A stretch of DNA of 64,000 nt. Origin: Fictibacillus nanhaiensis (GTDB lineage: Bacteria > Bacillota > Bacilli > Bacillales > Fictibacillaceae). The position numbers were made by a program, and so were the translations under genes. The stretch covers positions 62,001 through 126,000 of the forward strand of contig NZ_JAHVJO010000003.1 in the NCBI RefSeq assembly GCF_019801215.1, read 5' to 3'. The notes below the pieces were generated by a model. That model was not told the DNA's origin. It was given only the letters and a program-made list of their open reading frames with translations, and ran no database searches. The number at the start of each line of letters is the position of its first letter. Position 1 is the first letter of the stretch. Below are positions 59,166 through 64,000 of the stretch, piece by piece.

Positions 59166-59975
59166 ATGGATTTTAAAGAATTTTTGATTTATGTTTTTTT
59201 AGGAATGGTTCAAGGATTTACTGAACCGATTCCCATCTCGTCGAGTGGACATCTTGTTATTGTTCAGCATTTTATGGGGATCCAAGTAAAGGATCTAAAT
59301 TTTGAGGTTTTGGTGAACTTTGCTTCGTTGCTGGCTGTCCTGCTCGTTTATAAAGAAGATCTGTACAAGCTTGTAAAAAACACGTTCTCTTTTTTACTAA
59401 CACGAAAAAAGGAATACAAAACGGACTTTCTGTTTTCTGTATACCTTATTTTAGCGACCATTCCTGTTGCTGTGCTGGGTATTTTGTTCGAAGATTTAAT
59501 TGGGACAAAATTAAAAGGCATTCAGCAAGTTGGTTTCGCACTCCTTGCTACAGCAGTTGCTTTGTATTTAATACGAAATCTAAAAGGCTATAAAGGAGAC
59601 AAACGTTTAACTGTAAAAGATGCAGTTGTTGTTGGTTTCGCACAAGCCGTAGCTTTAATTCCAGGCATCAGCCGTTCAGGTGCTACCATCGTAGCTTGTA
59701 TGGCACTCGGTATGAAGCAAGATACTGCATTACGTTTCTCTTTCTTCTTATATATCCCTGTTAGTCTAGGAACTTTTATTATGTCAGCTGGTGATCTTGC
59801 GAGTGCAGATAATTTCCGAACTATGCTGCTTCCTTATATAGGAGCGTTCATAGCCTCGCTGGTTTTTTCCTATTTTTCATTGAAATGGTTTATGGGGATC
59901 ATGAAACGAGGAAATCTTGGTTATTTCGCTTTATATTGTCTACTAGCTGGAGTGTTCATCGTCTTTTATTTTTAA
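59166..59975 (+). CDS. uppP: Undecaprenyl-diphosphatase (BacA/UppP)
   Basis: A 269-residue membrane enzyme with about eight helices that converts undecaprenyl diphosphate to the monophosphate for cell-wall synthesis. Active-site motifs are GFTEPIPISSSGHLVIV near residue 17 and IPGISRSGATIVACM near 165. The ATG at 59166 has GAAAGGTGA 8 nt upstream, which is better than the GTG at 59154 inside it. Overproduction of the family gives bacitracin tolerance. Monocistronic. Confidence 0.93.
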   Translation: MDFKEFLIYVFLGMVQGFTEPIPISSSGHLVIVQHFMGIQVKDLNFEVLVNFASLLAVLLVYKEDLYKLVKNTFSFLLTRKKEYKTDFLFSVYLILATIPVAVLGILFEDLIGTKLKGIQQVGFALLATAVALYLIRNLKGYKGDKRLTVKDAVVVGFAQAVALIPGISRSGATIVACMALGMKQDTALRFSFFLYIPVSLGTFIMSAGDLASADNFRTMLLPYIGAFIASLVFSYFSLKWFMGIMKRGNLGYFALYCLLAGVFIVFYF

Positions 59976-60015
59976 AAAAAGAGTGCTTGAGAAACTTCTC
60001 TCAAGCACTTTTATT
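59975..60015. terminator. Bidirectional terminator between uppP and the sulfotransferase-like gene
   Basis: Stem AGTGCTTGAGA with TCTCAAGCACT, T/A runs on both sides. Confidence 0.8.
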
Positions 60016-60784
60016 TTGTGAATGTATAGCGGTAAAGTGAGATATCATCCGCATAAATTTCTTCTACTAGCTTAACTGCCTGTTTATCATATAGACTCTC
60101 ATAACTAGGCAAGGGTTTTACGTTATTCAGATCTTTTAGTTGGATAATTGTATTTTGGTGCTGTCCCATAATCTTCATATGATGGTTATGATGATGCGGT
60201 GACTCTTTAAACAACGAAAGAGGTGACTTCGTCAAACGATATCTTCTTTCAATGTTATTTATGGAAGCTTGAAATGACTCTAGTCGAATGTACCGGTTTA
60301 TGGCCGTTTTTTCTCCAGATACCGATTGTTTATAAAGGTGTAGATCAGGCTGTACATCTTCTGTAAAAACCTCTTTTACTAAGTTTAGAAATTGAATAAA
60401 AGATAGTCCAGATTCCGCTAAATGTTTACGATTCATTCCTAAGAAATGAGGGTTTTTGATAACGGCATAAAAGGAACTGACCGCACGTTTATACGGATTA
60501 CGGATAAGTTTAATGTATTCTTTTTTTGAATGTAAAATGTTCGTAGCGAAAGAGGGATGGTTTCGATTTGCCTGAAATACTTCTAACCGATATTTATGCA
60601 CCCATGGACTGTATTCCAGCGCTTTCTCTAAATGACCTATATGATAGAAAAACCATTTCATGAGGCTAGTACAACCACTTTTAGGGGTCCAAAATAAGAC
60701 AACCGGAAAATTCTCATGATACAGCGGGGGAGTTTTCTTAATTAGTTGTTCAACAACTTGTTTGTTTGAAAGCAAGGTTAACAA
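60011..60784 (-). CDS. Sulfotransferase-family protein
   Basis: About 257 residues. VVLFWTPKSGCTSLMKWFFYH is the 5'-phosphosulfate-binding loop of PAPS sulfotransferases (P-K-x-G-x-T/S), and YIKLIRNPYKRAVSSFYAV is the 3'-phosphate-binding motif (R-x-P-x-x-R-x-x-S-x-F). A His-rich stretch (SPHHHNHHMK) lies near residue 195. It would transfer sulfate from PAPS to a hydroxyl or amine acceptor, unknown here. The TTG start at 60784 has only a weak GGG upstream, so the N-terminus is uncertain. Confidence 0.8.
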   Translation of the reverse strand: MLTLLSNKQVVEQLIKKTPPLYHENFPVVLFWTPKSGCTSLMKWFFYHIGHLEKALEYSPWVHKYRLEVFQANRNHPSFATNILHSKKEYIKLIRNPYKRAVSSFYAVIKNPHFLGMNRKHLAESGLSFIQFLNLVKEVFTEDVQPDLHLYKQSVSGEKTAINRYIRLESFQASINNIERRYRLTKSPLSLFKESPHHHNHHMKIMGQHQNTIIQLKDLNNVKPLPSYESLYDKQAVKLVEEIYADDISLYRYTFTK

Positions 60785-60965
60785 ATCCCATCATTTTTTC
60801 TATATTACATGCGAATTCTGTATAAAATGTGAATCTGAATCCACCCTCTGTTCTTCTCCTTCTGTTAAAAAACTTTTCCATAAAAATGTATGCATCCACC
60901 CTGCCAAATGTACAAGCTATTTCTGCTAAACGACGTATTCTAATAAGTGAAAGGAGTTGATCATC

Positions 60966-61379
60966 ATGCCTATCATTTCTTTCGGAGCAAGCGTTCCTAC
61001 TAATGGAAGTCAATCACTGAATCGTGTGATTCCTAACACACCAAAAGCTATACGTGTAGCTGAATTTGGCCTAAGTGTCCCTCGGCCACAAGCAAAGGTA
61101 CATCTTCACGCAACTATTGGCGTAACTTCCCTCGTAGTTAACCCGACTATTCTATTTCAAGTATTTCGTAATAGCCAAGTTATCTTTTCCATGCGCCACC
61201 AGACTACTGTAGCGGTTGGCGAAAGTGAAAGCGTCAGTTTTCATGCTGTAGACCTTAATCCGCCAACTGGTTATCACGCATACTATTTTACAGCGAAAGT
61301 TGAAAACCCTACACTCGGAACAAACCAAGCAAGTGAAGTTGGTCCTGTTACTTTTACTGGTTTAAATTACACGGAATAA
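60966..61379 (+). CDS. Small beta-rich protein, possibly spore-surface
   Basis: A 137-residue protein starting MPIISFGASVP, without signal peptide or membrane segment, and rich in V, T, S and aromatic residues in alternating strands: VHLHATIGVTSLVV, ILFQVFRNSQVIFSMRH, YYFTAKVENPTLG, ending EVGPVTFTGLNYTE. The pattern resembles small exosporium or spore-coat beta-sandwich proteins of Bacillus, but I cannot name a family with confidence. AAAGGAG lies about 9 nt before the ATG. Confidence 0.65.
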   Translation: MPIISFGASVPTNGSQSLNRVIPNTPKAIRVAEFGLSVPRPQAKVHLHATIGVTSLVVNPTILFQVFRNSQVIFSMRHQTTVAVGESESVSFHAVDLNPPTGYHAYYFTAKVENPTLGTNQASEVGPVTFTGLNYTE

Positions 61380-61386
61380 CTAAGAC

Positions 61387-61414
61387 AGCACCTCAAATTT
61401 GGGGTGCTTTTTAA
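61387..61414 (+). terminator. Terminator after the beta-rich protein gene
   Basis: Stem AGCACCTCAAA with TTTGGGGTGCT and TTTTT. Confidence 0.85.
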
Positions 61415-61499
61415 TGTCTGCTTTTTAAAATATGGAAGACATATCCATATGGAAGTGGTATCTTTAGATAAATACTAATAGAAAGGATGCTGACCTTTA

Positions 61500-62150
61500 G
61501 TGGATTTTGTTTTAGACAACAAGTGGGCTTTTCTAATTCTTGCAGAAGTTATTTTCTGGGTATCTACTCTTTCATTTTTAATCGTGAGGTATTGGTTTAA
61601 CCTAAAACGATTGAGCCTTATTTTCTTCATCCTCTTTCTCGTAAATGATCTGTGGATAGCTACAATGGGGTACTTTGATTACTTGAGGACAGGTGAATTT
61701 TCAGCGTATCAGATTATTATCTTGATCGTCATTGCATACGCTTTTCTTTACGGTAAAAGTGATTTTAGAAAGCTGGACGGATTTATTCAGCGTAAAGTGG
61801 CAAAGTGGCGCGGTTTGTCAGAGCCTGAATTGGTACATCAAGGTTCTTTACACGGAATGGAACATGCCAAGCAAGAAAGAAAAAACATGTATGCTCACTT
61901 TGTCGTTTTTTTCACCGTTCAACTTTTGTTTTTTTTCATGTTCGGCTTTTCTGATGAAGTGAGAAACATTAAAATGGATACCTTTTTTAGCGAATGGTAT
62001 CAACAAGCTGAAACTTCTTTATTTTATCGAAATGATACAGCAAACAATATTACCCGCATATGGGCTCTTATCTTAATGATCGATATAGTCATTTCCCTTT
62101 CTTATACGTTGTTTCCGAAAAAAGAAAAGTTCCCTTCTCGGGCAGCATAA
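61500..62150 (+). CDS. Integral membrane protein, unknown
   Basis: A 216-residue protein with about five hydrophobic segments (residues 8-28, 37-56, 67-85, 133-152 and 188-206) and a basic amphipathic loop (FIQRKVAKWRGLSEPEL). I recognise no family for certain; it resembles uncharacterised Bacillus inner-membrane proteins. GTG start at 61500 with AAAGGA upstream at a rather long spacing of about 12 nt. Confidence 0.7.
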   Translation: MDFVLDNKWAFLILAEVIFWVSTLSFLIVRYWFNLKRLSLIFFILFLVNDLWIATMGYFDYLRTGEFSAYQIIILIVIAYAFLYGKSDFRKLDGFIQRKVAKWRGLSEPELVHQGSLHGMEHAKQERKNMYAHFVVFFTVQLLFFFMFGFSDEVRNIKMDTFFSEWYQQAETSLFYRNDTANNITRIWALILMIDIVISLSYTLFPKKEKFPSRAA

Positions 62151-62152
62151 AT

Positions 62153-62202
62153 AAAAAGAGTGCCACCAAAAGATAATAGACTTTTGGAGCACTCTCTTTT
62201 TA
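62153..62202. terminator. Bidirectional terminator
   Basis: Stem AAAAAGAGTGC...CCAAAAG with CTTTTGG...GCACTCTCTTTTT, between convergent genes. Confidence 0.85.
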
Positions 62203-63717
62203 TGCCTGTTTACTTGTTTGTTTAGATGTTTCCACTCGTTCATTCCCCATAAAAAAGATGACCACTGCAGAGATAACAATAGGAATGAGAGCATATGTGA
62301 AAACGGTTGTAATGGATTCTGACATAGAGGTCGTCAACCCGTTAAGGATATCCTCAGGAATCTTTGATCGTTCTTCCGCTTGAAAAACTTTTTGTGGATC
62401 GATGTCACCTAAAGCCCCACCTTGTCCTTTAAGGTTTTCACTTAGTCTTTCATAAAAGAAACGGTTCTGTAAGGCACCGAAAATGGTAACACCCAGTGTC
62501 ATACCTAGTGAACGAAGAAAAGCATTTGTTGAGTTGGCAGATCCTCGGAAACGAAACTCCATGTTATTGATTGTGGCAGCTGGCAGCAGTGAGAAGGAGA
62601 ATCCCATACCGAAGCCTACTGTAATCATAAACAGGGTCAGCATCATGCGTGACGTTTCAGGCGTCATCCCACTCAGCATAAACATCCCTGTGAAATAAGC
62701 GATAACGGAAACGATCATCAAATTACGGAACGTGGTTTTTGTTTGAAAAATACCGCCTACCATGCTCCCTGCAACTGATCCAAGCATCATTGGAGTCAAT
62801 ACCATCCCCGCACTTGTAGCGGAACCTCCATAAACGGCCTGGACGAAAATCGGAATAAAAACTGCCAGAATGATAAACGTGCTTCCATATAGAAAGCCAA
62901 GAATTTGTGAGGTTGCAAAAAGGCGTTTTTTAAACATCCAGAATGAAATAATGGGTTCAGACGCTTTTTGCTCTACTGCAAAGAAAACGATAAAAAAGAC
63001 AGTAAACGTCGTAAACAATGCAACGATCGGCGTGGAATCCCACGCATATGTTTTTCCACCCAGCTCAAGGGCGAACATTAAACTCACAACAGCTACGACT
63101 AAAGTGGCTGCACCCCACCAGTCGATTTTTTGTTCCCTTGGCTCAAGCGATTCTTTGTAATATCGGAAAATGAAATAGAAGGAAGCTGCTCCAATGGGTA
63201 CGTTTATATAAAACACCCAGTGCCAGCTGATAGCATCTGTAATGAAAGCTCCAAGCAACGGACCTAGCACACTCGATGTTCCAAAAACAGCTCCAAGGAG
63301 TCCTGTCATCTTTCCACGTTTCTCAGGCGGAAAAATATCAAATACAATCGTGAACGCGATCGGTAAAAGCGCTCCTCCACCTATTCCCTGAATCGCACGA
63401 AAAGCAATGAGCTGTTCCATCGTTTGTGCCAGTCCACAAAGTGCTGAACCAAAAAGGAATACAACAAGCCCAAAGATAAAGAAACGCTTTCTTCCATACA
63501 TGTCAGAAAGTTTGCCGTAGATCGGCATCCCCGCCATAACAGCGACCATGTATGAACCTGTGACCCAAACAAATTTATCGAATCCACCAAGATCGGCAAC
63601 GATGGTCCCCATCGCTGTTGCAACAATGGTATTATCCATAGCAGCCATTAAAATACCAAGCAATAAGCCAGCTACAACTAATTTAAGATTACTCTCCTTA
63701 TGTACCAATCTAGCCAT
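62200..63717 (-). CDS. DHA2-type multidrug efflux MFS transporter
   Basis: A 505-residue exporter with about 14 membrane helices (EmrB/QacA/LmrB class). MDNTIVATAMGTIVADLGG is motif D1, YGKLSDMYGRKRFFIFG motif A, RAIQGIGGGALLPIAF motif B, and GAVFGTSSVLGPLLGAFI motif C of drug/proton antiporters. The long extracytoplasmic loop near residue 420-460 is typical. AGGAG abuts the ATG at 63717, so the in-frame TTG at 63708 is an equally plausible start. The palindrome at 63738-63772 lies 20 bp upstream and is a probable repressor site. Confidence 0.9.
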   Translation of the reverse strand: MARLVHKESNLKLVVAGLLLGILMAAMDNTIVATAMGTIVADLGGFDKFVWVTGSYMVAVMAGMPIYGKLSDMYGRKRFFIFGLVVFLFGSALCGLAQTMEQLIAFRAIQGIGGGALLPIAFTIVFDIFPPEKRGKMTGLLGAVFGTSSVLGPLLGAFITDAISWHWVFYINVPIGAASFYFIFRYYKESLEPREQKIDWWGAATLVVAVVSLMFALELGGKTYAWDSTPIVALFTTFTVFFIVFFAVEQKASEPIISFWMFKKRLFATSQILGFLYGSTFIILAVFIPIFVQAVYGGSATSAGMVLTPMMLGSVAGSMVGGIFQTKTTFRNLMIVSVIAYFTGMFMLSGMTPETSRMMLTLFMITVGFGMGFSFSLLPAATINNMEFRFRGSANSTNAFLRSLGMTLGVTIFGALQNRFFYERLSENLKGQGGALGDIDPQKVFQAEERSKIPEDILNGLTTSMSESITTVFTYALIPIVISAVVIFFMGNERVETSKQTSKQA

Positions 63718-63737
63718 CTCCTAACCTGTAAACCCAT

Positions 63738-63772
63738 ATCAAGTATACTTAATAAAATTAAGTATACTTGAT
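63738..63772. promoter_or_regulatory. Perfect 16-bp inverted repeat upstream of the DHA2 exporter
   Basis: Arms ATCAAGTATACTTAAT (63738-63753) and its exact reverse complement (63757-63772) are separated by AAA. Each arm contains the self-complementary 10-mer AAGTATACTT, so two palindromic sites are spaced 20 bp apart. This looks like a TetR- or MarR-type double operator rather than a terminator, because no T run follows. Confidence 0.8.
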
Positions 63773-63775
63773 TAA

Positions 63776-63792
63776 TGGGGGACTGTCCCCCA
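63776..63792. repeat. Short GC-rich palindrome (TGGGGGAC/GTCCCCCA)
   Basis: TGGGGGAC-T-GTCCCCCA, 8-bp arms with one central base, in an AT-rich region just beyond the large inverted repeat. It resembles short REP-like palindromes scattered between genes in many genomes; no second copy was noticed in the window. Confidence 0.6.
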
Positions 63793-63916
63793 ACAATTTA
63801 TTTCCCATTTTAATTTTCAGATTTTGCATAGGGTGTTTTCTTCTTTTACTATACTAAATTTAAATCCTTTCTCTTTTCGCTCCTATCCATTAGCCATTAT
63901 TTCCTAAACTTCGTAA

Positions 63917-63957
63917 ATATAAAAAGAAGACAGCACTTCAATGAGCGCTGTCTACCT
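63917..63957 (-). terminator. Terminator of a leftward gene that lies beyond the window
   Basis: On the minus strand AGACAGCGC...GCTGTCT followed by TCTTTTT. The segment 63793-63916 shows nothing else. Confidence 0.7.
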
Positions 63958-64000
63958 TTAAACAAGAAGTGTGACGTGAAACATTCTTTCCTTTACACTA
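63958..64000 (-). CDS. 3' end of a leftward gene (partial)
   Basis: A minus-strand frame open to the window edge ends RMFHVTLLV-stop directly before a terminator hairpin. Too little is visible to name it. Confidence 0.35.
   Translation of the reverse strand, partial: SVKERMFHVTLLV

Noticed and set aside
60750-61013. 87-codon minus-strand frame upstream of the sulfotransferase-like gene
   Set aside because: It overlaps both the start region of that gene and the beta-rich protein gene, and has no conserved motif.

Overview
The window looks like chromosome from a low-GC, endospore-forming soil member of the Bacillaceae (Fictibacillus/Bacillus-like). The grounds are a HelD close to the B. subtilis length, a KinA-like three-PAS kinase, an AdaA/AlkA/Ogt adaptive-response operon, near-consensus sigma-A promoters, strong AGGAGG ribosome binding sites, frequent GTG/TTG starts, and candidate Spo0A and CcpA sites. 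No rRNA, tRNA, CRISPR array or complete insertion sequence was found. Genus assignment is inference.

Layout. 1-3.1 kb: the end of a formate-dehydrogenase-type locus (DUF1641), a GAF-STAS regulator split by an in-frame TGA, and a class I lysyl-tRNA synthetase behind a T-box leader. 3.6-3.95 kb: a decayed P-loop kinase remnant and a strictly 21-bp-periodic repeat array. 3.96-8 kb: an amidohydrolase and a 1039-residue GNAT fusion. 8.1-8.34 kb: a self-contained transcription unit for a 27-residue peptide. 8.4-14.5 kb: HAD phosphatase, DUF4383, YdeI-like protein, UPF0597/CyuA-like protein, kinase-like, VOC and GNAT genes, plus a second 21-bp array. 15.2-25.3 kb: the strongest functional island, read as a beta-1,2-glucan (sophoro-oligosaccharide) utilisation regulon: LacI regulator, 1,2-beta-oligoglucan-phosphorylase-like GH94 enzyme, lipoprotein-dependent ABC importer without its own ATPase, and a secreted GH144-like endo-glucanase. 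Three promoters in it carry the same palindrome.

25.4-32.2 kb: DinB, a broken alpha/beta hydrolase, an orphan pair of peptide-type ABC permeases, a third short-period array, and a GNAT/hydrolase cluster. 32.2-38.8 kb: DUF4385, helD, a candidate small RNA, a secreted phosphodiesterase-like protein, DinB, an isochorismatase-like hydrolase and nupC. 38.9-47.4 kb: GNAT, lipoprotein, the ogt-alkA-adaA operon, two MFS transporters, Nudix and topB. 47.6-55.8 kb: Tat-exported PhoD, a GntR/ABC/permease/ECF-sigma operon, and an orphan sensor kinase. 55.9-64 kb: an IS1595-like transposase remnant next to an orphan NtdB-like (kanosamine-6-phosphate phosphatase) gene, a CNNM/CBS transporter, uppP, a sulfotransferase, a small beta-rich protein, and a DHA2 drug exporter with a large palindrome upstream.

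The glucan island can be read as one pathway: extracellular depolymerisation, oligosaccharide import, intracellular phosphorolysis, and repression by a local LacI protein plus CcpA-like sites. Most other genes are housekeeping or stand-alone accessory genes. All family assignments rest on motifs and on recognition from memory; no database search was run.
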